This document shows positions 50,951 through 60,021 of a stretch of DNA of 64,000 nucleotides, piece by piece. Every line of letters starts with the position of its first letter. Positions within the stretch are counted from its first letter, which is position 1. Made by a program: the position numbers and the translations under genes. Below the pieces are notes generated by a model, which was not told where the DNA came from, did not search any database, and saw nothing but the letters and a program-made list of their open reading frames with translations. Origin of the DNA: Paenibacillus sp. UNC451MF (GTDB lineage: Bacteria; Bacillota; Bacilli; Paenibacillales; NBRC-103111); the NCBI RefSeq assembly GCF_000686845.1, contig NZ_JMLS01000030.1:1-64000 (forward strand). Reading direction: 5' to 3'.

Positions 50951-52399
50951 TTGGAGAGACATGGTATTTATACGAAACAAGTACCAACTTCGGTTCTATC
51001 CACGATTACGGCCTCCGCTGTTCCTGTTGTATTCGGTACAGCACCCGTAAACCTAACCAAGCGGTCTACAGTACCAGTTAACGAGCCGATTCTATGCTAC
51101 AGCTATAATGAAGCTGTGGAAGCATTCGGATATAGCGATGATTGGGATCGATTCACACTATGCGAATTTATCTATTCGCAATTTAAACTATTCGGACAAG
51201 CTCCTGTTGTGTTCATTAATGTGATGGACCCAGCCAATCATAAAACCATCGTTGTACCTGTTAGTATTCCGTTAGTAGATGGCGATGCGGTTATTGAAAT
51301 GGAAGGGGTCCTGCTGGATAGCATCTCGGTTAAATCGGTTGAGGGAAGCACCACATACGATAAGGAAGTGGACTATACCCTTTCGTTCAATAAACAAGGC
51401 TTCGTTGTGGTTACAAGAACCAAAGAAAGCACGATACCGGCACAAGCTGCTGAACTCAAGATCGGCTATGTCAAATTGGACCGGACAACCGTTACAAAGT
51501 CTGAACTCATTGGCGGCATCGATGGAGCAACAGGAAAGCGCACAGGATTGGAATTAATCCAGCAAATTTTTCCACGGTTTGGCATGGTGCCGGGGCTCAT
51601 CCTTGCACCTGGATTCAGCCATGATCCAGAAGTCGCCGCTGTAATGAATACCAAAGCAATCAACATTAATAATCATTTTCGTGCTATGGCCGTGGTGGAT
51701 ATTCCAACAGATACGGTCAATCAATACACCCTTGCACCGGAATGGAAGAAAAACAATGGGTATACGGCAGACTCACAAATCGTTTGTTATCCTAAAATCC
51801 GCCTGGCGGAGCGTATATTCCATATATCGACGCAGGTAGCCGGTGTTATATGTCAAATCGATCAACAAAATGGCGGCGTACCTTACGCTTCACCATCCAA
51901 TCAGCCATTAAAAGCAAATGGTGCGCTGCTTGCGGAAGGTTCTGACCTGTTTTTAGGTCCAGAAGAAGCAAACTATCTCAATGCGAACGGCATTGTTACT
52001 GCTTTGAATTTTATTGGAGGATGGAAGGTTTTTGGCAATCGTACTGGTGCTTACCCAGCAATATCCGATCCAGTTGAAGCCTTTATTCCTGTACGCCGTA
52101 TGTTTGATTGGTTAAGTAACACGATCATTTTAACCTACTGGCAGAAGCTTGATAACCCGGCCAATAAGCGGCTGATTGAAACGATCACTGATAGTATCAA
52201 TATTTGGTTAAACGGGCTGCAATCATCTGGCTATCTGCTTGGTGGCCGCGTTGAATTCCGCAGCGATGAGAATCTGTCCACCGATCTAATGGACGGCAAG
52301 CTTCGCTTTCATATTTTTGCTACTCCGCCGTCACCGGCACAGGAAATTGAATTTTTGCTGGAGTATGATGCCCAGTATTTGGCCGATCTAACGGCCTAA
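50951..52399 (+). CDS. contractile tail sheath protein
   Basis: A 482-residue sheath subunit that forms the outer contracting tube of myovirus tails. It has the N-terminal ERHGIYTKQVPTSV, the central GLELIQQIFPRFGMVPGLIL and the C-terminal LSNTIILTYWQKLDNPANKR, all typical of the Mu/P2-like sheath family. TTG at 50951 is 8 nt after AAAGGAG; the earlier TTG at 50933 lies in the preceding gene. Confidence 0.9.
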   Translation: MERHGIYTKQVPTSVLSTITASAVPVVFGTAPVNLTKRSTVPVNEPILCYSYNEAVEAFGYSDDWDRFTLCEFIYSQFKLFGQAPVVFINVMDPANHKTIVVPVSIPLVDGDAVIEMEGVLLDSISVKSVEGSTTYDKEVDYTLSFNKQGFVVVTRTKESTIPAQAAELKIGYVKLDRTTVTKSELIGGIDGATGKRTGLELIQQIFPRFGMVPGLILAPGFSHDPEVAAVMNTKAININNHFRAMAVVDIPTDTVNQYTLAPEWKKNNGYTADSQIVCYPKIRLAERIFHISTQVAGVICQIDQQNGGVPYASPSNQPLKANGALLAEGSDLFLGPEEANYLNANGIVTALNFIGGWKVFGNRTGAYPAISDPVEAFIPVRRMFDWLSNTIILTYWQKLDNPANKRLIETITDSINIWLNGLQSSGYLLGGRVEFRSDENLSTDLMDGKLRFHIFATPPSPAQEIEFLLEYDAQYLADLTA

Positions 52400-52414
52400 A
52401 AGGAGGTAGTCTCA

Positions 52415-52933
52415 TTGAAACAAGTACTAGAAAAGCTGACATCCTATTCGGTTTACTTGAACGGCTCGGATTTCCTTGGTACCGCAGATGTTCAGCTGCC
52501 AAGCCTCGAATATTTGACAGAAACGGTCAAGGGTGCCGGTATTGCAGGGGAAGTAGACTCCCCGACAATCGGTCATTTTGGCAGTATGTCCGTCACGCTG
52601 AATTGGCGTGCTGTTGATCCCAATGCGGTGAAATTGGCTGCACCGAAAACCCATGCTCTTGATTTTCGGGGTGCACAGCAAACGTTTAATGCAAGCAGCG
52701 GAAGCTATGATACATCAAGTGTGAAAGTTTCTGTACGTACTATTCCGAAAAAATTTGATATCGGTAAATTCGATGTAGGGTCCACCACGGATAGCACCAA
52801 TGAATTTGAAGTCATTTATATGAAAATGGTGATAAATGATGCTACGTTGGTCGAGATCGATAAATTTAATTATATCTGCATTATTGATGGCGTGGATTAT
52901 CTCGCTAAAGTACGTGAAGCACTAGGAATATAG
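52415..52933 (+). CDS. major tail tube protein (P2 FII-like)
   Basis: A 172-residue tube subunit: beta-rich, with SVYLNGSDFLGTADVQLPSL and PKKFDIGKFDVGSTTD. It polymerises inside the sheath. TTG start after AAAAGGAGG. Directly downstream of the sheath gene as in P2. Confidence 0.88.
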   Translation: MKQVLEKLTSYSVYLNGSDFLGTADVQLPSLEYLTETVKGAGIAGEVDSPTIGHFGSMSVTLNWRAVDPNAVKLAAPKTHALDFRGAQQTFNASSGSYDTSSVKVSVRTIPKKFDIGKFDVGSTTDSTNEFEVIYMKMVINDATLVEIDKFNYICIIDGVDYLAKVREALGI

Positions 52934-52946
52934 GGGGAGTAAAACC

Positions 52947-53273
52947 ATGAATACACCTGATGTTATCGACAATAACCAAGAAATGAACAGTCCAATCATT
53001 ACACTTAGCCGAAGTATTGTCTTTGATGGGGAAACGGTCACCGAATTGAATCTCAACCTGGATGAGCTCACAAGCGAGGATTTACTTGCAGCAGAGCGCC
53101 AAATGAACGCGATGAACAAAGGAATGCTGCAGCCTGTGCCGGAGCTCTCCAAATTGTTTCAAGCACTTGTGGCCGCTCGAGCTGCTAAAGTGCCAGGTGA
53201 ATTAATTACACAACTTTCAGCAAAAGATTTTTCGAAAATCACATTGCGGGTACAAAATTTTTTGCTCGGCTAG
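52947..53273 (+). CDS. tail assembly chaperone E (upstream frame)
   Basis: A 108-residue P2 gpE/Mu gp41-like protein (LNLDELTSEDLLAAERQMNA) encoded between tube and tape measure genes. It ends in AAT-TTT-TTG-CTC-GGC-TAG, which contains the slippery heptamer T-TTT-TTG at 53258-53264, so part of the product is extended by a -1 shift. Confidence 0.85.
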   Translation: MNTPDVIDNNQEMNSPIITLSRSIVFDGETVTELNLNLDELTSEDLLAAERQMNAMNKGMLQPVPELSKLFQALVAARAAKVPGELITQLSAKDFSKITLRVQNFLLG

Positions 53274-53428
53274 GGTTGGCTGAACAAAGGGGGTCACTGC
53301 TTCGAAAAGCAGCGGCCTCCCTTTCTATTTCTAGCCATACCCCAATCTCTTATTGGTTGGACATGCCCTTATATGAGCTATTCCAATGGATTCAAGATAT
53401 CAAATCCATGAAGCCAGAAACGAGGTGA
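53264..53428 (+). CDS. tail assembly chaperone E' (reached by -1 frameshift)
   Basis: A 54-codon extension in the -1 frame after the slippery site, with no start codon or ribosome site of its own. It encodes YWLDMPLYELFQWI near its end, typical of the T-type extension of tail chaperones. The long form would bind the tape measure protein. It stops 3 bp before the tape measure ATG. Confidence 0.75.
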   Translation, partial: ARLGLAEQRGSLLRKAAASLSISSHTPISYWLDMPLYELFQWIQDIKSMKPETR

Positions 53429-53431
53429 ATC

Positions 53432-55987
53432 ATGGCAAAGCAATACGAAATCGCATTTCGTTTAGCCGCACAGTTGGGCTCAAATTTCAAGCAAACCTTC
53501 GCGAATGCTGGGAAGATTATTGAGGGGTCAGCCGAAAAGGTTGCATACATCGCCAAGACGGCAGCCATTGCAGCTAGTGCCGTTGCAGCAGGGGCCGCAA
53601 CGTTAGGTGTTGGGGCAATGATAGCTACAAACGATTACCAAAAAGCAATGAACAAGATTCAAATGTCCACGGATACCACAACAGAGCAAATGAAAGAAGT
53701 CAGTAAGATTGCAGAAAATTTGTATGGGCAAAACTTTGGCGAAAATTGGGATGACTTAGCTGCAGCCATATCAACAGCAAAATCGGTGACGAAACTTCAA
53801 GGTGATGAGTTAGAACGAGTTACACAAAATGCACTTATGATGCGAGATACGTTCGATTATGACGTCAAGGAATCCATCAAGGCAACCGATACCATGATGA
53901 AAAATTTTGGTGTCAGTGCAGAGCAAGCCTATACCTTGTTGGCACAAGGGGCAAAGCAAGGTTTGAACAAATCTGATGAGCTTCTGGATACGGCCAATGA
54001 GTATAGTGTCTATTTCAAATCGCTTGGTTTTTCAGCGAATGAAATGTTCGATGTATTTGGTGCGGGACTGGATGCAGGGGCCTTTAATTTAGATAAAGTT
54101 GGAGATGCTGTCAAAGAATTCAATATTCGAGTCAAAGACGGCAGCAAAGGAAGCCTTGAGGCTTTTCAAGCTCTTGGCATGGATGCCGATAAGATGGCTC
54201 AAACCTTTGCCAGTGGCGGACTCGGGGCAAAAGCAGCGTTTAATCAGGTTGTACAAGCCATATCTGCTATCGAAGATCCTGTCAAACGTAATACCGTTGG
54301 GGTACAACTCATGGGGACACAGTTTGAAGATATGGAAGCTGGCGTCATTGCTGCCATGGGAACCGCGCAGAGCCGATTTGATGGGGCCAAAGATACGCTA
54401 CAAGAAATTAATAGCCTACGTCTGGATTCACCAGGGCAATTTTTAACCATGCTGGGGCGGCAGATTCAAACACAATTCGTCTTACCGTTAGGTAAAGCGG
54501 TCATGCCTGCATTCCGAACGTTCTTTTCTTGGACCCAATCTGCTTTACCGGCCATTCAGCAAACGGTCGCAAACGTCTTTCAATCTATCGGAAATAAGAT
54601 CAGCTTCATCGTTGGGAAATTGTCTTATATAGGTGATGCCTGGGCAGTGGCCAAAAGCATTTTCTCTGGATCTGAATTTAATATGACAGCATGGACCGGA
54701 TTGGTTGATAAATTAACCGCCCTAGGTATAAGCAGCGAAGTTGCTCAAGGCTTTGCACAGATGTTTACCCGGTCCATGCTCAATGCCAAGAATTCGATGG
54801 ATGTATTCACGAACGGGGTCAAACTCATCTACAGCCTGCTTGGTGGCGGCGCCGATATGAGCGCTTGGTCTGCCATGCAAGAATCACTTGTCAAGCTTGG
54901 GATGAGTAAAGACGGTGCTTATCAGCTTGTCACTCAGCTTTCTAGCGGATTTATCAAGGTTAAAGAGACCGTTATGCAAATCCGCCCTTTAATCTCAAGC
55001 CTTATTAATGGTTTTGCCAGTACACTTCAGCAAATCGTTCCGCTTTTCTTCAGTGTGGCATCGACTGTCCAATCAGTTGCTGGACGAATATTAACCGCCA
55101 TCGCTCCTGTTATCGGGTTTCTCGTCTCAAAATTACTACCTGTACTGATGTCGATTGTCGGGTTTATAGTTCAGTCGGTGATTCCAGCCGTATCGAGTGC
55201 AATTACATCATTACTGCCTAAACTTACGGTGATTGGTGATAAAATAGCCCAAGTTTTTATGGTTGTATGGGGTGTAATTCAACCGATCATCCAAAATATG
55301 ATTACGGCGTTTAATATTGCCTTTCCTATCATCCAGTCTGTCGTTATGAATGCCATTACGGCCATTCGGGGCATTATCGATGGGTTATTGATGGTATTAG
55401 GTGGCGTTCTTGACTTTATTGTCGGCATATTTACGGGTAACTGGTCTCAAGCTTGGACTGGTGTTAAGGATATTTTCAGCGGTATTTTTAGTACGCTAGG
55501 GTCCGTCTTGGCTTTCCCTATTAACCTTGCGATTGATGCCATGAATGCCGCCATTCGGGGGATGAACAAAGTCAGTTTTGATGTTCCCGATTGGGTCCCT
55601 AAAATTGGCGGCCAAAGTTTTGGTGTCAATATCCCTGAAATAGCTAAACTTGGTGGCTATGCTGATGGGGGGATTGTTTCTAGTCCAGAGCTCGCTTGGG
55701 TCGGTGAAGGTGGCGACAAAGAGGTTATAGTCCCTATCAATAACTCAGAACGCTCGAAATCATTGTGGCAAACCGCTGGAGATATGCTTGGGATGAGAAG
55801 CAACACCTCTTCTGGAGAAACAACCAGCAGCCTACCGCAAATCGTTTATGCTCCACAGATCCACGCACCAGGCGCCACAGAAGATCTATTGCAAAAGGTC
55901 GCTGACATGCTGGCAAGAGACAAACAGGATTTTGAACGGATGCTAACTCAATATTTCGCCAACAAAAAGAGGGTAAGCTATGGCTGA
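53432..55987 (+). CDS. tail tape measure protein
   Basis: An 851-residue protein that sets tail length and leads DNA ejection. The TP901-type core (MNKIQMSTDTTTEQMKEVSK, later FGAGLDAGAFNLDKVGDAVK) is followed by long hydrophobic segments (about residues 520-700) and a C-terminal GYADGGIVSSPELAWVGEGG motif. At about 850 residues a tail of roughly 120-130 nm would be expected, using the usual rule of thumb of about 0.15 nm per residue. Confidence 0.92.
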   Translation: MAKQYEIAFRLAAQLGSNFKQTFANAGKIIEGSAEKVAYIAKTAAIAASAVAAGAATLGVGAMIATNDYQKAMNKIQMSTDTTTEQMKEVSKIAENLYGQNFGENWDDLAAAISTAKSVTKLQGDELERVTQNALMMRDTFDYDVKESIKATDTMMKNFGVSAEQAYTLLAQGAKQGLNKSDELLDTANEYSVYFKSLGFSANEMFDVFGAGLDAGAFNLDKVGDAVKEFNIRVKDGSKGSLEAFQALGMDADKMAQTFASGGLGAKAAFNQVVQAISAIEDPVKRNTVGVQLMGTQFEDMEAGVIAAMGTAQSRFDGAKDTLQEINSLRLDSPGQFLTMLGRQIQTQFVLPLGKAVMPAFRTFFSWTQSALPAIQQTVANVFQSIGNKISFIVGKLSYIGDAWAVAKSIFSGSEFNMTAWTGLVDKLTALGISSEVAQGFAQMFTRSMLNAKNSMDVFTNGVKLIYSLLGGGADMSAWSAMQESLVKLGMSKDGAYQLVTQLSSGFIKVKETVMQIRPLISSLINGFASTLQQIVPLFFSVASTVQSVAGRILTAIAPVIGFLVSKLLPVLMSIVGFIVQSVIPAVSSAITSLLPKLTVIGDKIAQVFMVVWGVIQPIIQNMITAFNIAFPIIQSVVMNAITAIRGIIDGLLMVLGGVLDFIVGIFTGNWSQAWTGVKDIFSGIFSTLGSVLAFPINLAIDAMNAAIRGMNKVSFDVPDWVPKIGGQSFGVNIPEIAKLGGYADGGIVSSPELAWVGEGGDKEVIVPINNSERSKSLWQTAGDMLGMRSNTSSGETTSSLPQIVYAPQIHAPGATEDLLQKVADMLARDKQDFERMLTQYFANKKRVSYG

Positions 55988-56195
55988 TTACGTCACGAAT
56001 CAAGGGGACATGTGGGATCAAATTGCACTGAAGGTATACGGCAGTGAAAAGGAATTGCCTGCTTTGTTAGCAGCGAATCCCCACCATGCACAGACCGTCA
56101 TTTTTTCAGCTAATGTCACGCTGCAGGTCCCCACCATCACTAAAACAAGCATACGTAATGTTCCACCATGGAAAAGGGGGAGGCCAGCAACATGA
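55980..56195 (+). CDS. tail protein X (P2 gpX-like, LysM-like)
   Basis: A 71-residue protein with the gpX fold: GDMWDQIALKVYGSE and LPALLAANP, a LysM-like module that connects tape measure or hub proteins. Overlaps the tape measure stop by 8 nt. Confidence 0.85.
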   Translation: MADYVTNQGDMWDQIALKVYGSEKELPALLAANPHHAQTVIFSANVTLQVPTITKTSIRNVPPWKRGRPAT

Positions 56196-57211
56196 TAGCA
56201 CGCAGGGCAGAGGTCGCTTTGTTTTATGGTGATGTAGATATTTCTTCTTCCATTTCTGAATTCTTATTAGATTTCACGTTTAGTGATAATGGAACCGGCA
56301 GTGTCGATGACCTGCAGATCTCGTTAGAGGACCGTAATCAACTTTGGCAAAGTGACTGGGCTCCATTTCAAGGGGATACCCTTATTGCTTCCATTAAGTT
56401 AATTAACTGGTATGGTGAAGGAACCGAGGATACCTTTTATTGTGGATCGTTCGAGATTGATGAAACCAGCTGCTCGGGACCACCCGATACCATTCAAATT
56501 AAAGGGGTTTCAGTACCGGTATACTCTAGTGCTCGATACGAGAAAAAGAATAAAGCATGGGAAAAGGTCAAATTATCCACTATAGCGCGAGATATCGCCC
56601 GAAAATCCGGTCTTTCCTTAGTCTTTGAGTTGGAGGATGACCCAACCTATGACCGTGTGGATCAAACCGAACAATCCGACCTTGGTTTTCTGCAATCTGT
56701 GGCCGTCAAAGAAGGTGCTGCAATGAAATTAACGGATTCGCAGCTTGTTTTATTTGATGAGCGTGTTTATGAACAAGAAGAGCCTGTGTTATCGCTTGTT
56801 CGTGGACAAAGTGACATTTTGTCTTATTCGTTCAATTTTAGTGCGGCAGATGCTGCATACAGTGCTTGTGAAGTATCTTATTTCGATCCTAAAAAAGGAA
56901 AGATCAGCTACACATTTAAAGCACCTGGAGCTCCCGATGATGGGCCTGTCCTACGGATCAATGAAAAGGTCGATTCCATCCAAGAAGCTATGAACTTAGC
57001 CAAGAAAAGCTTGCGTGAAAAGAACAAAGAAGGAAGCAAAGCAAGCTTTTCCTTGATGGGTAACCCCGATTTGATCAATGGGGTTACCATTATGGTTTCT
57101 GGATGGGGCAAGTATGATGGCAAGTATTTTGTCACAAGTACCAAACATTCGGTTGGTAGTGGGGCATATAGCACGGACATTGAAGTACGGCGCGTTCTGG
57201 AGGGATACTGA
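56192..57211 (+). CDS. baseplate hub protein (P2 gpD-like)
   Basis: A 339-residue hub protein of the gpD/gp27 type (FSDNGTGSVDDLQISLEDR, later LGFLQSVAVKEGAAMKLTD). It links the tail tube to the spike V. The ATG at 56192 overlaps the X stop and follows GGGGGAGG. Confidence 0.88.
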   Translation: MIARRAEVALFYGDVDISSSISEFLLDFTFSDNGTGSVDDLQISLEDRNQLWQSDWAPFQGDTLIASIKLINWYGEGTEDTFYCGSFEIDETSCSGPPDTIQIKGVSVPVYSSARYEKKNKAWEKVKLSTIARDIARKSGLSLVFELEDDPTYDRVDQTEQSDLGFLQSVAVKEGAAMKLTDSQLVLFDERVYEQEEPVLSLVRGQSDILSYSFNFSAADAAYSACEVSYFDPKKGKISYTFKAPGAPDDGPVLRINEKVDSIQEAMNLAKKSLREKNKEGSKASFSLMGNPDLINGVTIMVSGWGKYDGKYFVTSTKHSVGSGAYSTDIEVRRVLEGY

Positions 57212-57212
57212 T

Positions 57213-57626
57213 ATGAGCGATTGGCGAAACCTTATCCGCGTTGGCTTGGTTTCTTCCGTAAACCGAGAAGCCGGTACAGCTCGCGTTACATTTCCAGATA
57301 AAACAGATCAAGTGACAGCAGATTTGCCCGTATTGGTGCCAACGACACAACAAGCCCATTACATTACTTTTCCTCAAGTAGGAGAAACCGCTGTTTGTTT
57401 ATTTTTAGGCAATGGCATTCAAACTGGGTTTATACTAGGGGCGCTATATACGGACCAAAACCCACCTCCAGCCGTAGAACCGAGTGCTCACGGGGTATGG
57501 TTTCCCGATGGAAGCCATGTTTATTACGATCCAACGGCAGGCACCTTGCACCTAAAGGCATCCAGCCATGTGCATATCGAGGGTAATTTGGTGGTTACTG
57601 GTACCGTTACGCAAGGGGGTAGTTAA
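57213..57626 (+). CDS. baseplate spike protein V (gpV-like)
   Basis: A 137-residue spike protein with the OB-fold start (LIRVGLVSSVNREAGTARVT) and a C-terminal beta stretch that forms the membrane-piercing needle. It lacks a separate lysozyme domain. Starts 1 bp after the hub gene. Confidence 0.88.
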   Translation: MSDWRNLIRVGLVSSVNREAGTARVTFPDKTDQVTADLPVLVPTTQQAHYITFPQVGETAVCLFLGNGIQTGFILGALYTDQNPPPAVEPSAHGVWFPDGSHVYYDPTAGTLHLKASSHVHIEGNLVVTGTVTQGGS

Positions 57627-57628
57627 TC

Positions 57629-58024
57629 ATGATCGGATCTTTGGGGGATGTGGTATTCGTCGCCACAGATGATACCATTCGCACTTTTACCGACTTTTCA
57701 CGAAAAAGTACGGCACGCTGGGGGAAACATGAAGTTTTAGGCCAAAAGCAAAAATCCCAGTTCCTCGGTCCTGATTTGGATACCATTTCTTTTTCTATGC
57801 GCTTTGACGTTAGTTATGGCATGAATCCCTTGCAAGAAATGGAGATTTTACTCGAAATGAACCGTAGCGGACAAGCAGTTGATTTAACGATTGGTGGAAA
57901 GTCGCTTGGTGTTGGGTTATGGGTCATTACTTCCCTTGAACAAGCATGGAATGTAATCGATAATCAAGGGAATGTGCTGGTAGGTACAGCAACGATTAGT
58001 TTAGAGGAATATATCGTGGGGTGA
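57629..58024 (+). CDS. tail protein U-like
   Basis: A 131-residue protein resembling P2 gpU (GKHEVLGQKQKSQFLGPDLD, FDVSYGMNPLQEMEIL), a tail-tube-end protein. Placed between V and W instead of its P2 position. GGGGG-type site upstream. Stop overlaps the W start. Confidence 0.78.
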   Translation: MIGSLGDVVFVATDDTIRTFTDFSRKSTARWGKHEVLGQKQKSQFLGPDLDTISFSMRFDVSYGMNPLQEMEILLEMNRSGQAVDLTIGGKSLGVGLWVITSLEQAWNVIDNQGNVLVGTATISLEEYIVG

Positions 58025-58347
58025 ATGCGGTGGAGTATGAGGTATCCGCTGAAGCTGCTCAGATCGATTTTGGCGCTACAGGTCTTGACGAGATCAATCA
58101 AAATGTTCTAACCATTTTGACAACTTGGCAAGGCAGTGTTCCATTAGATCGATCTTTTGGCATCGATGCCCCTATGGATCAGCCACAAGCGGTGATTGAG
58201 GCAAGAATGACCAATCGAATATTACGCGCGCTTCGTCAGTATGAACCGCGGATTACCGTCATCAAAATTCGATATGAATATGAAGCGATGAACGGGCGGA
58301 TTAAGCCTATCATCCGCTACCGTTTAGCAGATGGGGTGATGGTATGA
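58021..58347 (+). CDS. baseplate wedge protein W (gp25-like)
   Basis: A 108-residue GPW/gp25-family wedge protein (LTTWQGSVPLDRSFGIDAPM, ILRALRQYEPRITV). Part of the ring that triggers sheath contraction. GTG start overlaps the U-like stop. Confidence 0.88.
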   Translation: MNAVEYEVSAEAAQIDFGATGLDEINQNVLTILTTWQGSVPLDRSFGIDAPMDQPQAVIEARMTNRILRALRQYEPRITVIKIRYEYEAMNGRIKPIIRYRLADGVMV

Positions 58348-59465
58348 ATTTATCCGAATTAAAAGATGTTCAGTTCGTAACGGCGGATGTTACCGAAACG
58401 ACTGAGAAAATGATAACTATATTTGAGGCTTTAACGGAAAGAAAGCTGTACCCAGGCGACCCGGTACGGCTTTTTTTATTATCGATTGGGTCCATCATTG
58501 TGCAGCAGCGAGCATTGATCGATCAAACAGCCAAACGAAATTTATTACGTTATACCAGCGGTGATTATTTAGATCATTTAGGAGCCTTTGCCGAAACACC
58601 GCGGCTGGATGCTGTTGCTGCTATCACTGTATTACGTTTTTTTCTGTCCGCCATTCGTCCTGATCCGGTCCTGATCCCAATTAGAACGCGTGTCGGCGTG
58701 AAAGGGGGAAGCATTGTCTTTGAAACAACCGAAGTCAAAGAAATCCCCCCCGGCAGCCTTTTCATTGATATACCTGCTATTTGTACCCTAGCAGGGACAG
58801 CAGGCAACGATTTTTTGCCTGGACAAATTGTGCAAATTGTGGACCCTATCGCCTTTATATCCCAAGCATCGAATCTGACGACAACCAGCGGTGGTGCGAA
58901 CCGCGAAAGTGATGATGCGTATCGGGTCCGAATCCACGAAGCGCCAGAATCGTTTTCGGTAGCTGGTCCAAGCGCAGGTTATCGGCATTGGGCAAAGACA
59001 GTGAGCTCCGCCATTATTGATGTTGCTGTTTATTCCCCAGCGCCAGGTGAAGTGCATGTGGTGCCGTTAATGGATGGCGGGGATGTCCCGTCTGGAAGCA
59101 TCCTTACTGCGGTTAGTACTGTCTGTAATGACAAAACCATTCGACCATTAACCGATCATGTGACCGTCAAAGCACCCACGGTGGTTCATTACCATGTAGC
59201 AATTCAATATTGGATCGACATTAACGATGCTGTTGACGCTGCACGTGTTCAAACAGCAGTTACGGAAGCTGTCAATGGCTTTGTACTGTGGCAAAAATCC
59301 AAACTGGGCCGTGCTATCAATCCGTCTGAACTTGTCCGCCGAGTGATGCAAGCTGGGGCGCGCCGAGTCGATATAACGGATTTGGTGCATACGCCAGTTG
59401 GCGCTTCAGAGGTTGCCATCGCAGATACCATCGAAATCCATTATGGAGGGCTTGAAGGTGATTAA
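58344..59465 (+). CDS. baseplate wedge protein J
   Basis: A 373-residue baseplate J-family protein (LLRYTSGDYLDHLGAFAETP, LTTTSGGANRESDDAYRVRI, RAINPSELVRRVMQAGARRV). Forms the wedge with W and I. ATGA overlap with W. Confidence 0.92.
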   Translation: MNLSELKDVQFVTADVTETTEKMITIFEALTERKLYPGDPVRLFLLSIGSIIVQQRALIDQTAKRNLLRYTSGDYLDHLGAFAETPRLDAVAAITVLRFFLSAIRPDPVLIPIRTRVGVKGGSIVFETTEVKEIPPGSLFIDIPAICTLAGTAGNDFLPGQIVQIVDPIAFISQASNLTTTSGGANRESDDAYRVRIHEAPESFSVAGPSAGYRHWAKTVSSAIIDVAVYSPAPGEVHVVPLMDGGDVPSGSILTAVSTVCNDKTIRPLTDHVTVKAPTVVHYHVAIQYWIDINDAVDAARVQTAVTEAVNGFVLWQKSKLGRAINPSELVRRVMQAGARRVDITDLVHTPVGASEVAIADTIEIHYGGLEGD

Positions 59466-60021
59466 CTTAGACCAAATCCAATTAATTAACATCCTTCCGC
59501 CCAATCTCCGAAATGACCCAAACATTGCAGCAGCAGCCAAAGCCATTGATGGTGAACTGCAGGATTTAAACGAATCCATTCGCAAGCTGGACATTTTTTC
59601 ACGGTTGGATACGTTGGAAGCGGCCGAAATCGATGAATTGGCGTGGCAATATCATGTTGATTTTTATGACGCTTCCCTTCCCTTAGAGACCAAGCGATTA
59701 CTCGTAAAGAATAGTTATGCTTGGCACCGGCGTAAAGGTACACCCTCAGCCGTGGAAGAACTGATAACAACCATTTTTGGTGACGGTCAAGTAGAGGAAT
59801 GGTACGACTTTGGCGGTGAACCCTACACTTTTCGTGTGGTGACAACCAATCCCAAAGCCACCAACGAACAAGCGCAAGAGTTTATCAAAGCATTGAATTC
59901 AGTCAAGAATGAACGATCCTGGCTTGAAAGCATCCAGGTTTCCATCACAGATGAAATGAATCTTCATATCGGCGGTGTGCTGCACATCGGAGAATTTATG
60001 ACAATAAAGCAGGTGGTATAA
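59458..60021 (+). CDS. tail protein I
   Basis: A 187-residue protein of the P2 gpI family (INILPPNLRNDPNIAAAAKA, LAWQYHVDFYDASLPLETKR, YAWHRRKGTPSAVEELITTI). Connects the baseplate to fibres. GTG at 59458 is 7 nt after GGAGGG, inside the J gene; the ATG at 59443 overlaps the ribosome site. Confidence 0.88.
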   Translation: MINLDQIQLINILPPNLRNDPNIAAAAKAIDGELQDLNESIRKLDIFSRLDTLEAAEIDELAWQYHVDFYDASLPLETKRLLVKNSYAWHRRKGTPSAVEELITTIFGDGQVEEWYDFGGEPYTFRVVTTNPKATNEQAQEFIKALNSVKNERSWLESIQVSITDEMNLHIGGVLHIGEFMTIKQVV

